NCBI GenBank assembly: GCA_002690925.1
Contig: NZGD01000090.1
Span: 62,001-126,000 of the forward strand
DNA length: 64,000 bases
Reading direction: 5' to 3'
Source of the DNA: Rhodopirellula sp.
Lineage (GTDB): Bacteria; Planctomycetota; Planctomycetia; Pirellulales; Pirellulaceae
In this document: positions 18,664 to 28,487 of the stretch, one piece after another
How positions within the stretch are numbered: the first letter of the stretch is position 1
Layout of the letters: each line of letters opens with the position of its first letter
The notes under the pieces: generated by a model
What the model saw: only the letters and a program-made list of their open reading frames with translations
Told to the model about the DNA's origin: nothing
The model's database searches: none
Translations under genes and position numbers: made by a program

Positions 18664-20262
18664 TCAGCTAGCGCCGGGGCCACCTGGAGCTCCAGGTGAA
18701 GGCGGTCGACCGTTGCTACCACCGCCGGATCCGCCCGGTGCTCCGGGAGAGCCGGGAGAGGGAGGTCGGCGACTGTTGCCGCCGGCACCGGGACCCCCTG
18801 GTGCTCCAGGCGAAGGTGGTCGTCCATTGCTACCTCCTGCTCCGGGGCCACCCGGTGCTCCGGGAGACGGAGGTCGTCCGTTGCTACCGCCAAATCCGCC
18901 CCCGGGTGCTCCCGGAAATGCGGCGGGGCCGCCACCATAACCACCTGACATGTCATCTCCCATTTCGTCACCCATGTCATCGCCCATGTCATCACCGTAG
19001 CCCTCGTTGTACGCACCGAAGCCACCATTGCTACGCCCGTTACCCTGGTTCGAGGCGACGACGGGAGCTTTGCCAAGAGCGGTGGCAAGAGTGATCAGGG
19101 CCGTTTGAATGGTGGGGGAAAACAAACCATCCATTGCCGCATGGAATTGGTCAGAGGATTGTGAATTTGCAAGCGGGCTGAGGGCTGGGTTGAAGGCTCC
19201 CACTACCAAACCAAGTGAATCAATCATCCCGGTGGTGCCTGTGATATCGCCTTTGAGTGACTCAATGTTCGCGGTCCAATCATCAGCAATCGTTTTTGGA
19301 ACCCAGTAACCATCAATGGAAACAAGTTGGATGTCTCGGGCGCCGCCATCCTGTTCCACGTTAATGACTGCGACACCGTCTTTTTCTGACTTTACCGTGA
19401 TCTCTCGACCAATACTCAAACCGATTCGATCAACCAATTGAGCCAAGTAGGGAGCAATCACTTGATCCCGTTCGCTTAGCCATTGGCCGAAGCTGATTGT
19501 TTGCAGCTGATCCAGATTGGTAGCTTCCGGCGAAAGTCCGACTCGCATCAGATCAGCGAATGGCAGAATCTGTTCCTCAACGGCATCGAAGTCTTTCGGC
19601 GGTAGAGCTTGAATGCGAGGGCTTGAGAGAAACCAGTTTTGGTGATTAATGACGACGTCACCAAATCTTTGGGCAGTTCCAACTAAACCTTGCCATGAAG
19701 TTTGATTCAGTTGAGATGCTGTCAGCTTCACCACGTCATCTACATCTTTTCGATAGCTAGGTGGCAAGGCATCGTAGACGGCTATCAGATGGCCATCGGT
19801 GATTGCATCGTCGATCTGGTTAATGAAGTCGGCGACATTGGAATTGGCTTGTGGAGGTTGGTAGGCAGGTGCTGGAGACGGAGTGGGAAGAGGCTGGGGG
19901 GCGGCTGCGGAAGCCGCGGCTGCGTTTCCCTGCAACTCGGCGACGCGGTCCGCACGCGACATTTCCAATTGCCGTGCAAGTTTTTGTGCTTGAATACGGC
20001 TTTCGCTGCGTAGATCCTCCATTTTGACAGCAACACGTTTGCCACCTGTCAGTTCAAGGATCACAGAATCACCCCACAACCCGATCATTCGAGCTTCTAC
20101 CGTGCGAGTGCCTCGCAGGTCGGTCCAGAGTTCTGCTTGCGCAGCGAAGATGCAAATCACTGAGAAAGCAGCGACCATTACGAACCGTGATGCTGTTGCA
20201 ACGCTCCGACGGCATTGATGCTGAAAGAGGGAGGTGCGGTTGCAGCCTTTCGATGTATCCAT
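18664..20262 (-). CDS. Exported SHD1-domain protein with collagen-like Gly/Pro tail
   Basis: I start at ATG 20262 (532 aa) because it gives a signal peptide (SRFVMVAAFSVICIFAAQA); the frame is open to 20355. After the signal comes an SHD1-like domain (about 46-90: WTDLRGTRTVEARMIGL, then GKRVAVKMEDLRS), then an Ala/Pro linker and a 250-residue globular part. The tail has acidic DDMGD repeats and then about four copies of an 18-residue Gly/Pro unit. SHD1 domains are common in exported planctomycete proteins. Function is unknown; surface structure is a guess. Confidence 0.8.
   Translation of the reverse strand: MDTSKGCNRTSLFQHQCRRSVATASRFVMVAAFSVICIFAAQAELWTDLRGTRTVEARMIGLWGDSVILELTGGKRVAVKMEDLRSESRIQAQKLARQLEMSRADRVAELQGNAAAASAAAPQPLPTPSPAPAYQPPQANSNVADFINQIDDAITDGHLIAVYDALPPSYRKDVDDVVKLTASQLNQTSWQGLVGTAQRFGDVVINHQNWFLSSPRIQALPPKDFDAVEEQILPFADLMRVGLSPEATNLDQLQTISFGQWLSERDQVIAPYLAQLVDRIGLSIGREITVKSEKDGVAVINVEQDGGARDIQLVSIDGYWVPKTIADDWTANIESLKGDITGTTGMIDSLGLVVGAFNPALSPLANSQSSDQFHAAMDGLFSPTIQTALITLATALGKAPVVASNQGNGRSNGGFGAYNEGYGDDMGDDMGDEMGDDMSGGYGGGPAAFPGAPGGGFGGSNGRPPSPGAPGGPGAGGSNGRPPSPGAPGGPGAGGNSRRPPSPGSPGAPGGSGGGSNGRPPSPGAPGGPGAS
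18667..18900. repeat. Tandem Gly/Pro coding repeats
   Basis: Four imperfect copies encode SNGRPPSPGAPGGPGAGG or variants, read on the minus strand; one copy has NSRR in place of SNGR. The codons are GC-rich compared with the rest of the gene. Such repeats can expand or contract by slippage. Confidence 0.8.
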
Positions 20263-20491
20263 CGCTTTTTGTGCCTTAAAATCGTCGAGAATGCCCATTT
20301 CGGCAGTGGGGCGGAGTTGATAGCGGTATACCCGCATGGAGACTTCCGAATCCATTATATTGAGAATGCGTTTCGAATGCGGCCCCGAAAACGGAGCATA
20401 TTTTGCCGAGTTTTGAGGTTTTGAGCCGTTTGTTACGCTTGGGAGGAAATGGATTCAGCGATCAATCCTGCGGAGAGCCACATTGAGTGAC

Positions 20492-21451
20492 ATGATCGGT
20501 TCGGCACCCTTGGAAGCCGCCGAGGCAACTCAGCTTCGGGAAAAATTTTATAACGCAACGATCATTGAGCGAATCGATGCTAATGATGAATTGGCTCGCT
20601 TCAGAATTCGTCCGGATAACCCAATCCCGGAATTTGAGCCCGGCCAGTACGTTGCACTCGGAATCGGAAATTGGGAGCGGAGGCTTCACGGCACCCAGCG
20701 CGAAGAGGTCCCGGAGAAGAAGCTTCGAAAGCTGACGCGGCGGGCATATTCGATTTCCTGCCCCATGCTCGATGCCGAGGGTCGGATCGCTCCGGTCGCT
20801 TCTTTGGACCATTTTGAATTTTATATCACGCTGGTACGTCAAGCGAGTTCACCTGACAACAAGCCGCCGGTGTTGACCCCGAGACTGTTCGATTTTGTCG
20901 TCGGCGATCGGTTGGAAGTTCAGAAGAAGATTACCGGGCATTACACCCTCCAACAGGTGGGGGGCGACGATACTGTGTTGATGCTGGGGACAGGAACTGG
21001 TGAAGCGCCTCATAACGCAATGACCGCTAAACTGCTTGCAGAAGGTCATCAGGGAAAAATTGTCAACGTGACCAGTGTTCGGCATCGTGTTGATCTCGCG
21101 TATGCCGTGGAGCATGCCGAGCTGATGCGGCAGTACTCGCAGTACCGCTATTTGCCATTTACGACGAGAGATCCGGAAAATCTTGACGAGTCTCATCCCA
21201 ACTTTGTGGGCAAACAGTATCTGCAACAACTCTTTACATCAGGGCAGCTCGCGGAAGCTGCCGGTGATCCGCTTTCTGCCGAGAATACCCATGTCTTCTT
21301 GTGCGGAAATCCAGCCATGATTGGCTACGTGCCACCTGGTGCGGATCCACCTTCTACACCCGGAATGTTGCCGCTGTTGAGGGCGGCTGGGTTTAGTGAT
21401 GACGGAGACTCGAAAGGGCCGGGAACGATTCGTTTTGAGAAGTACTGGTGA
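20492..21451 (+). CDS. fpr: Ferredoxin-NADP(+) reductase
   Basis: ATG 20492 is preferred over TTG 20483 in the same frame (319 aa). The N-terminal FAD-binding half has the RRAYSISC motif; the C-terminal NADP half has LMLGTGTGEAPHNAM and VFLCGNP. It ends in an aromatic residue (RFEKYW), as FNR-type enzymes often do. It passes electrons between NADPH and ferredoxin or flavodoxin in the cytoplasm. glgC follows 92 bp downstream on the same strand. Confidence 0.92.
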   Translation: MIGSAPLEAAEATQLREKFYNATIIERIDANDELARFRIRPDNPIPEFEPGQYVALGIGNWERRLHGTQREEVPEKKLRKLTRRAYSISCPMLDAEGRIAPVASLDHFEFYITLVRQASSPDNKPPVLTPRLFDFVVGDRLEVQKKITGHYTLQQVGGDDTVLMLGTGTGEAPHNAMTAKLLAEGHQGKIVNVTSVRHRVDLAYAVEHAELMRQYSQYRYLPFTTRDPENLDESHPNFVGKQYLQQLFTSGQLAEAAGDPLSAENTHVFLCGNPAMIGYVPPGADPPSTPGMLPLLRAAGFSDDGDSKGPGTIRFEKYW

Positions 21452-21543
21452 AGATTGAAAACTGAGGCTATCGAATTTTTGGATTGCCGGTTAAAAAATG
21501 GGGGTAAGACAATCTTCAAGGTAGTACCCGCAGAGTCTCTCTC

Positions 21544-22827
21544 ATGGATCTCTCTAAAACCATCGCTCTGATCCTCGGTGGTGGCCGCGGAACGCGTCTC
21601 TTTCCGCTGACGAAAATTCGGGCCAAGCCAGCCGTTCCACTCGCTGCGAAATACAGACTGATCGATATACCGATCAGTAATTGCATCAACAGTGGATTGA
21701 ATCGCGCATATGTTCTTACGCAGTTCCTGTCAGAAAGTTTGCATCGACATCTGCGGCAAACTTACACGTTTGATCATTTTAACGGTGGTTTTGTTGAGCT
21801 GCTTGCGGCTCAACAGACCGTCAATCAGGGAACTGACTGGTATCAAGGTACTGCTGATGCGGTGCGAAAGAACTTGGTGCACCTCGAAGAAGATTGGATT
21901 GAGCATGTCCTGATTCTTTCAGGTGACCAGCTGTATCGCATGGATTTTCGCGAGATGATGCAAACGCACATCGAATCGGGAGCTGACGCCACCATTGCGG
22001 GAATTCCTGTCTCTCGAAAAGATGCATCAGCACTTGGCATCATGCAAGTTGACGATAGTGGTCAAGTTCGCGGTTTTGTTGAAAAACCCCAGACTGACCA
22101 GGAAATCGAGAGTGTGCGAATGGAGCCCAGTTGGATCGACGCCCACGGTATTCCCAGCCGGGGTCGCGATTGTCTGGCAAGCATGGGCCTTTACATCTTC
22201 AACAAAGCAACCATGGTCGATCTGCTGAACAGCAATGATCATCAGGACTTTGGCAAAGAAGTCTTTCCAGAGGCTATCAAGTCCCATAAGGTCCAAGTGC
22301 ACCTTTTTGACGGGTATTGGGAAGACATCGGAACGATTCGTGCCTTCTATGAAGCGAACCTGAATTTGGCGGGCAATGCGCCACCCTTTGATATACGTAC
22401 ACCTGATGCCCCTATCTACAGTCGCCCCAGATTTTTACCACCAACCATCATGGGCGATACGAAGATCACCGGCAGTTTGATAGCAGACGGTTGCCGTATC
22501 GGTCAAAACGTTACCATTTCAAATAGCGTGATCGGATTACGAACCGTCGTTGGGGACAATGTTGTTATCAAGGACAGTGTCGTGATGGGTGCCGATTTTA
22601 TGGACGACCCGACAAAGTTACCCGAGGGAACACTGCCCGTTGGAATTGGGTCAGGATCTACAGTCTCGGGAACGATCCTCGACAAAAACTGTCGAATTGG
22701 TTCCAACGTGCAAATCGTGAATAAGGCGGGTGTTGAAAACCAAGGTGAAGACGATGTGCTGCAGGTTCGTGATGGAATCCCAATCGTCATTAAAAATGGC
22801 CAAATCGAAGATGGATTCAGCTTCTAA
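21544..22827 (+). CDS. glgC: Glucose-1-phosphate adenylyltransferase
   Basis: The enzyme makes ADP-glucose for glycogen. The 427-aa protein has the nucleotide-binding loop GGGRGTRLFPLT, the KPAVPLAAKYRLIDIPISNC block, the substrate site FVEKP, GLYIFNK, and the WEDIGTIRAFYEANL segment. A left-handed beta-helix follows (about 310-427). Length and order are typical of GlgC. It is the only glycogen gene here. A hairpin lies before the convergent redoxin gene. Confidence 0.95.
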   Translation: MDLSKTIALILGGGRGTRLFPLTKIRAKPAVPLAAKYRLIDIPISNCINSGLNRAYVLTQFLSESLHRHLRQTYTFDHFNGGFVELLAAQQTVNQGTDWYQGTADAVRKNLVHLEEDWIEHVLILSGDQLYRMDFREMMQTHIESGADATIAGIPVSRKDASALGIMQVDDSGQVRGFVEKPQTDQEIESVRMEPSWIDAHGIPSRGRDCLASMGLYIFNKATMVDLLNSNDHQDFGKEVFPEAIKSHKVQVHLFDGYWEDIGTIRAFYEANLNLAGNAPPFDIRTPDAPIYSRPRFLPPTIMGDTKITGSLIADGCRIGQNVTISNSVIGLRTVVGDNVVIKDSVVMGADFMDDPTKLPEGTLPVGIGSGSTVSGTILDKNCRIGSNVQIVNKAGVENQGEDDVLQVRDGIPIVIKNGQIEDGFSF

Positions 22828-22895
22828 AATTCACTGTGCAAAAAATGCACGAAAGATCTTGCGAAACTGCCACGTTGCACGTCAGCGTGGATTAC

Positions 22896-22921
22896 CAGTT
22901 GCATGTCACAAGTGACAACTG
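22896..22921. terminator. Hairpin between convergent glgC and redoxin genes
   Basis: CAGTTG and CAACTG flank inner arms GTCAC and GTGAC with a bulge. It lies between two convergent 3' ends, so a bidirectional terminator is plausible. There is no strong U-tract. Confidence 0.4.
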
Positions 22922-22981
22922 CTTGCATGGTTCTCGTTACAGAATGCAGGTGTGATTCGATGCCTGCTGTGTTAAATCAGT

Positions 22982-25330
22982 TCACGGTAAAGCAAGCAGT
23001 CTCTTGGACTCTCTCAGCAGAAAATCAGCATCGTTGAATGGTTCATAGCTGATATCTTGCCAACGCACTTTTCCGCGGTGGTCAATCAGAAAGGTTCCGT
23101 GAAGAGGTTGGTCTTCAAAGTCATCCCAACAGCGGAATTGCTTGAAGATCTGCTTGTCGCTATCGCTGAACAACGGAATTTTGATCTCTTCACCATAGCT
23201 TTCCAGGCCTTCTTTGAGCTCCTGAACGCTTTCAGTGCTGATCGCAACGACTTCGATTCCAGCTTTTTTATACTCATCATAAAGTGGTGAGAACTCGTGA
23301 ATCTGTTCGATGCAGTGCAAACAACCAAAACCGAGGTAAAAGATAATGACGCGTGGCTTACCATCAAATTCTTCGCCAGCCACCAGAGTTCCATCAGGTG
23401 CTTTCGCGCCCCAGGTGGGTGATTGATAGGGTTGCCACCGGAATGGTCCGAGTTCGTTCAGTGGAGGACGATCCCCCAAGTCTTCTTTGGGAGCTTCCGG
23501 CAATCGCCAGTCCGTTTTTGCTCCGGCAGCTTTAGCAACGGGAGCAAGTTTGGCGAGCATGGGGGTGTCGAGGTCAGCAGTGCTAGCGGTTTTCTGCAGC
23601 GTTGAAAAGTGTTTTTTTGCCTCGTCTTTTTTCCCTTTCTTCCATAGCAGGTCGATCAAGACTGCTAAGGGGCGGACCTGACTGGGGCCGTCTTTAACAG
23701 CTTTTTCGGCAAGCTTGATTCCTTCATCTAGTTGCCCAATTTCAGCTTGCCATTGTGCTTGAATTAATGGATTCAAGCGTCCTTTGGGTAACTGCTCTTT
23801 GAAGACCTTCAGGTCTTTTTTCTTGACCGCTTCTGCAGCCTTGACGCGTGCAAGTATCTGATCCAGTTGCGTGACGTGCCGCTTTACTTCATCGAGCGAT
23901 GGTTCAGGCTTTTGTTCATTCTCTGGTTTTTCTCCTTCGTCTGATTTTTTATCTGTTTTGGAGTTTTCGTCTGATTTCTTTTCTGCTTCGTCTTCTTGCT
24001 TGTCCTCAAGATCCAAGACGGTTGTTTGCAATACCAGACTGCGACGGAGCAATGATCTTAGGGTTCGAGCGCCTTGTTTGTTATCACCAGTCATGAATTG
24101 TGCGACCGCAACCCAGCCAAGCCATGTTTCTTGCTGTGCGTCGTCCTCCGTGGGCGGAAGGTAGGTACCACCCGCTTCTTTAATGAGTTCATCCCACAAC
24201 GCATACTCGGTCAATGTTTGGATCAATCGTTCGCGACCGTATTTGTGGCTTCCACGTTTGGTCAAGGTGTTGTAGCGAGGATGTTGCGGCAGCGAAACGA
24301 GATTTCGGGACAGATCCAACGCATCTTGAACACGACCCACATACAACAAGTTCCGAACCAACCATTCATTGTTGTGCGCAAAGTTGTGAATCTGGTCAGG
24401 CATCAATCTTGTTCGGATCATGTGAGCATGATCGACTCTTGCTGATGCCTCCTGTTGCCAAGCTGCGTCGTTGTACCGTTTCAGCTTCGAGTAGATGTGT
24501 CCCGGCATGTGCCACATGTGGGCAATTCCGGGGCTGGCAGGTCCGCACATTGCAGCTGACTGGACAGCATTGTCCGGCCGGGCCGAGTCCCACAAATGAA
24601 TGCGGTAGTGATGGGAAGGATGCATCGGGTTGGCTGTGAATACTTCGCCTAGCAAGGCATTGACAGCGTAACGACTGGTAATCTTTACACCGCTGCGTTC
24701 TGCAAGCCAAAGCTGAAGGGCAAGTAAGGCACGCGCTTCGATGTCATCAGGAAAATCATGTAACAGTCGTTCCATGTCACTGAGGTAGCGTTCTGTTCGT
24801 TTCTTTTTTTCTTCACGTTCCGCTTCGCGGTCAGCTTTTTTTTCGTCTTTTTTGGGTTTGGGAATTAAACGATCCAGTGCTTCGATGTAGAGCGTTTCTC
24901 TTCGAGTTGTATTCGTTTTGCGAAGCTCCATGGCTTTGTCAATGAAGCCTCGGGCGCGGCTTGTGTTGTTGGCGTTAGCCATTGTCATGCCCCAATAGGC
25001 AATGGCGAGCCCGGGATCTTCTTTGGCCGCCTGTCGAAAAGAGCGTTCCGCTTCCAGGTACCAAAATCCATGCAGTTGCGCGATCCCCTGCTCTATGAAC
25101 TTCTGAGCGGTAGGTGTTTTTGCCGAGGTCTCAAATTTGATGGGTGACATCCCATCAATCAAAACAGCAGCTTGACGCGGCCCTTCATTGAATGCCTCCC
25201 CGTGATAACTGTGACCTGCTGCGGGGCCATCAGTACTGGACTCGGCTTCGGCCTTCGCTGGTTCAGCGGCAAAATTTGCCAGGCAAGGAGCCAGGAAAAC
25301 AGCTAACAGAAGAACATTTCTTAAAGACAT
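22982..25330 (-). CDS. Exported TPR protein with C-terminal thioredoxin-like (redoxin) domain
   Basis: ATG 25330 is preferred over GTG 25336 (782 aa). A signal peptide (1-20, ending NFAA) precedes a long helical region with TPR-like blocks (EQGIAQLHGFWYLEAERSF). A Lys/Glu-rich charged insert lies near 440-480. The C-terminal 150 residues form a redoxin fold with the active-site motif FGCLHCIEQ (CXXC) and the GTFLIDHRGKVRW strand. Reductase or thiol-exchange activity outside the cytoplasm is likely; the TPR part probably binds a partner. Confidence 0.87.
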   Translation of the reverse strand: MSLRNVLLLAVFLAPCLANFAAEPAKAEAESSTDGPAAGHSYHGEAFNEGPRQAAVLIDGMSPIKFETSAKTPTAQKFIEQGIAQLHGFWYLEAERSFRQAAKEDPGLAIAYWGMTMANANNTSRARGFIDKAMELRKTNTTRRETLYIEALDRLIPKPKKDEKKADREAEREEKKKRTERYLSDMERLLHDFPDDIEARALLALQLWLAERSGVKITSRYAVNALLGEVFTANPMHPSHHYRIHLWDSARPDNAVQSAAMCGPASPGIAHMWHMPGHIYSKLKRYNDAAWQQEASARVDHAHMIRTRLMPDQIHNFAHNNEWLVRNLLYVGRVQDALDLSRNLVSLPQHPRYNTLTKRGSHKYGRERLIQTLTEYALWDELIKEAGGTYLPPTEDDAQQETWLGWVAVAQFMTGDNKQGARTLRSLLRRSLVLQTTVLDLEDKQEDEAEKKSDENSKTDKKSDEGEKPENEQKPEPSLDEVKRHVTQLDQILARVKAAEAVKKKDLKVFKEQLPKGRLNPLIQAQWQAEIGQLDEGIKLAEKAVKDGPSQVRPLAVLIDLLWKKGKKDEAKKHFSTLQKTASTADLDTPMLAKLAPVAKAAGAKTDWRLPEAPKEDLGDRPPLNELGPFRWQPYQSPTWGAKAPDGTLVAGEEFDGKPRVIIFYLGFGCLHCIEQIHEFSPLYDEYKKAGIEVVAISTESVQELKEGLESYGEEIKIPLFSDSDKQIFKQFRCWDDFEDQPLHGTFLIDHRGKVRWQDISYEPFNDADFLLRESKRLLALP

Positions 25331-25490
25331 GAGCACGGAAGCTTCAGGTGGGGATTAACAGGCCTTGGAATTCAACATTGTAACTTGCTTGAGAATTCTC
25401 GCTTGGTATCCGCGCTCGTTCAGCGTGTGACGAGGCACTTTGCGTCCGAGAATTGCTCGGAACTTGGCCGAATTAGCGTCCTTTGTGCCA

Positions 25491-25528
25491 AAAAGAGGGG
25501 CAGGCGAGTACTCCTTTACTCCCCTGCC
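25491..25528 (-). terminator. Rho-independent terminator of the 90-aa gene
   Basis: On the minus strand, GGCAGGGGAGTA pairs with TACTCGCCTGCC across a 6-nt loop (12-bp stem, one mismatch), followed by CCTCTTTTTGG. It sits about 50 bp past the stop at 25581. Confidence 0.75.
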
Positions 25529-25580
25529 TGTTTGACTTCTGTGCCACTCGTATCCGTGATTTTCTTCCCAACGCTTCGGA

Positions 25581-25853
25581 TCAGAAGCGATGCTGCACGA
25601 TTCTGACTGCTCCGGCGAGTGGAATCCCAAATTCGTCTGCATAGGCCTCGGCGGTCGCTTTTTCAGGAAAAAGGGTCGCATACTCTGCCGCGCACCACTG
25701 TCCGGTGCCAATTTGCAGGAATCTTGGGATCAGGGTGAAACGTTGATCAACTGCTGGCAGTTTCCATTCAATTAGCCATCCTGCGATGGGGCGGCCAAGG
25801 TGACCCGTTTCGGCTTGTTGCTTATCCCAGCTCTCTTCGTCGAACTCGTACAT
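25581..25853 (-). CDS. Hypothetical 90-aa protein
   Basis: I chose ATG 25853 (MYEFDEESWDKQQ); the frame is open to 25958, but the upstream codons look non-coding and basic. The protein is acidic and soluble, with a FPEKATAEAYADEFGIPL block that looks like a real folded domain. I do not recognise a family. A good terminator follows, which supports a real transcript. Confidence 0.6.
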   Translation of the reverse strand: MYEFDEESWDKQQAETGHLGRPIAGWLIEWKLPAVDQRFTLIPRFLQIGTGQWCAAEYATLFPEKATAEAYADEFGIPLAGAVRIVQHRF

Positions 25854-26068
25854 CGTGTACCTCACTCTGTAATCACTTGGAAATTTGATGACATTGCAAG
25901 GATGACACGATGGCGTGACACGTTTGGTCACAGATTCAATTTTTGGTGTCCAAAGCACGATTTGTTACACTTTGTGTATCCCTTCTGGGATCCTGCCCGC
26001 AACATTCCCTTTTCTCCCCCGTCCATTGAACAAGTTTTTCTCTCAATGGATCATTATTAGGGTGGCTG

Positions 26069-26992
26069 ATGTTTCCCAAGTCTCCGCGCTGCCAAGTAGT
26101 ACCGTTACCACAACAACAGGTTGCATTCGTCGTTGATGGTCAAGAGCGATTGCGATGGCATACTGCGGATGATGCACCGAGACCATTCTTCTTTCCGTTG
26201 ACTGGGCCATCCGGCTTGCCATTGACGCGAATGGGGCACCCGGGGGCACCCAATCATGATCATCATCGATCGATCTGGTTCGCTCATCATAAAGTTCTTG
26301 GAATCGATTTTTGGTCTGACACCTCTGATGCGGTCATTCGACAAGAACAATGGCTCGCTTATCAGAATGGCCAACAGGAGGCGAGTATGGCAGTGGAACT
26401 CGGCTGGTACGATGGGCATGATCCCGCCCCATTGCTAAAGCAAAAATTAGTGACAGCCATAATGCCAGCGGATGGCGATGGTGTTCTCATTGAAATCCAG
26501 ACAACATTGAATTCCGTGGCGGAATCTCTGGAACTGGAACAGACTAATTTTGGTTTGCTGGCGGTGCGGGTGGCAGGTTCGATTTCGGCCGTTTTTGGTG
26601 ACGGTGTTTTGACCGGCAGCAATGGCTTGCAAACAGAAAAAAAGCTGTTTGAAAAAGCTTCGGCCTGGATGGATTACAGTGGGTCAGTTGATACAGGTGT
26701 CACGGAAGGCGTAACGTATTTTGACCATCCGTCCAATGTGACTTATCCAAGCAAGTGGCATGTGCGAGATGATGGGTGGATGGGAGCATCCGTTTGTGGC
26801 GATGCCCCGGTCATGTTGTATCAAGATAGGCCCACAACATGGCGGTATATGCTCCATGCCCATGCCGGCCCTGCAGACGTCGAAATTGCCAATCGACTTG
26901 CAGATGAATTTGGACGTCGGCCACCCTTCGATCTACAGCCCACCAAGAAACCACATCACGAATATCAGATAGAGAGAGCATTCAATGAATGA
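26069..26992 (+). CDS. DUF6807 (PmoA-like) family protein
   Basis: The 307-aa protein matches the DUF6807/PmoA family by its block HPGAPNHDHHRSIWFAHH (about 51-68). Central LAVRVAGSIS and FDHPSNVTYPSKWH blocks and DRPTTWRYMLHAH near the end also fit. There is no signal peptide. The His-rich loop suggests metal or sugar binding. The family is common in planctomycetes and beside sugar dehydrogenases, as here: the next gene overlaps it by 8 bp. No activity is established, so I infer a sugar catabolic role. Confidence 0.8.
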   Translation: MFPKSPRCQVVPLPQQQVAFVVDGQERLRWHTADDAPRPFFFPLTGPSGLPLTRMGHPGAPNHDHHRSIWFAHHKVLGIDFWSDTSDAVIRQEQWLAYQNGQQEASMAVELGWYDGHDPAPLLKQKLVTAIMPADGDGVLIEIQTTLNSVAESLELEQTNFGLLAVRVAGSISAVFGDGVLTGSNGLQTEKKLFEKASAWMDYSGSVDTGVTEGVTYFDHPSNVTYPSKWHVRDDGWMGASVCGDAPVMLYQDRPTTWRYMLHAHAGPADVEIANRLADEFGRRPPFDLQPTKKPHHEYQIERAFNE

Positions 26993-28349
26993 TTTTATCC
27001 GCAAACCAGTGTCGATCACGGATTCGGTTACGGCGTTTCGTAGCCGTCAGCATGATCGAGATCGTCGCTTGTTCTTGAAGTCAGGTGCAGCTTTAGTTGC
27101 TGCAGGAGCCATGGCGTCATCTGCTCATACTGATGCGCAAGAGACTCAAACGCAGGATTCACCTGGTGACCGCGTTGTTATGGGCATTATGGGAGTCAAT
27201 GGTCGTGGCAGTGCGATCGCTAGGGGAATGATGGCAGCAGGTAATACAGAGGTTGCCTATGTCTGTGATGTTGACACTCGAGCAGCTGGTCGAGTCAGTG
27301 AATTGGTAGGCGAAGTTCAGAAGAAGGAGCCTAAGGTCGTCGGTGATTTTCGCCGTATTCTCGATGACACTGGTGTCGATGTGCTGGTGGTGGCGGCCCC
27401 CAATCACTGGCATGCGCCGGCTACCATTCTGGGTTGTTCGGCTGGTAAGCACGTGTACGTTGAAAAGCCGTGCAGTCACACACCCGAGGAAGGTGAAATG
27501 GCAGTCGCTGCGGCCCGGAAAAATAAACGTATCGTTCAGATGGGAACGCAGCGTCGCTCATGGCCCGGTATCGTTGAGGCCATTGGGCGTATTCACGAGG
27601 GCGAGATCGGTAAAGTGCTTTATTCACGTACTTGGTACAACAATCGTCGACCTTCCATTGGTGTAGGCAAGTCGGTGGATATTCCGGATTGGCTGGATTG
27701 GCGTTTGTGGCAGGGACCAGCTCCAGACCGAACCTATAAAGACAACGTCGTGCACTACAATTGGCATTGGCACTGGGATTGGGGTAACGGGGAACTCGGC
27801 AACAATGGAGTGCATGGGATTGATGTGGCGCGGTGGGGCCTCGAAGTAGACTATCCCAGCCGTGTGACCGCCGGCGGAGGGAAGTACCGACATGATGATG
27901 ATCAGGAAACGCCTGATACTCTGATGGTGACAATGGATTTCCCCGAGGGAAAATCGATCACCTGGGAGGGACTGAGCTGGTCCCCTCTGGGGGCTCACGA
28001 CTCCGGATTTGGAATCAGTTTTCATGGCTCCGAAGGTTCACTGGTGCAACAGGGAACAGGTTATGTCATGTACGACATGAAGGGAAAAGAAATAGCAACG
28101 GGGAATGGAGCTGGTGGTGATAAAGACCATTTTGCAGATTTTCTCAATGGTGTACGTACCGGGCAATTAACCAACGCTGATATCGAGATCGCACATAAGA
28201 GCACCTTGCTATGTCATCTGGGCAACATTGCGTATCGTACAGGGAGTGTTGTTAACACAGATCCGGCAAATGGCCATATCAAGAGTAACCCCGCAGCTGA
28301 GGCATTATGGGGACGGGAGTATGCTCCTGGATGGCAACCCAAAGTGTGA
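26985..28349 (+). CDS. Tat-exported Gfo/Idh/MocA family oxidoreductase
   Basis: The 454-aa protein has a twin-arginine-type leader (DRRLFLKSGAALVAAGAM) and an NAD-binding Rossmann domain. The family's HVYVEKPCSHTPEE block (about 148-161, catalytic Lys) is present, as is GNNGVHGIDVARWGL in the C-terminal domain. The signature of these exported enzymes, YNNRRPSIG, is also visible. It probably oxidises or rearranges a sugar; no specific substrate can be named. It overlaps the DUF6807 gene by 8 bp, so the two are translationally coupled. Confidence 0.92.
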   Translation: MNDFIRKPVSITDSVTAFRSRQHDRDRRLFLKSGAALVAAGAMASSAHTDAQETQTQDSPGDRVVMGIMGVNGRGSAIARGMMAAGNTEVAYVCDVDTRAAGRVSELVGEVQKKEPKVVGDFRRILDDTGVDVLVVAAPNHWHAPATILGCSAGKHVYVEKPCSHTPEEGEMAVAAARKNKRIVQMGTQRRSWPGIVEAIGRIHEGEIGKVLYSRTWYNNRRPSIGVGKSVDIPDWLDWRLWQGPAPDRTYKDNVVHYNWHWHWDWGNGELGNNGVHGIDVARWGLEVDYPSRVTAGGGKYRHDDDQETPDTLMVTMDFPEGKSITWEGLSWSPLGAHDSGFGISFHGSEGSLVQQGTGYVMYDMKGKEIATGNGAGGDKDHFADFLNGVRTGQLTNADIEIAHKSTLLCHLGNIAYRTGSVVNTDPANGHIKSNPAAEALWGREYAPGWQPKV

Positions 28350-28487
28350 GCCAGTGATGAGTTCACCGTACATTTTAAAGATGAGGTGTAGGGTCGAAAT
28401 TGACGTTCTGGTTGTGCGTCAACCTTCGCGCAGAGTATCGTCCTGAAAACAGGCTGAGGCTGGATTTGATGGTTCCGACTGTGATCC

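Noticed and set aside
18647-18940. Proline-rich plus-strand ORF
   Set aside because: Antisense to the Gly/Pro repeats of the SHD1 protein; composition follows from the other strand.
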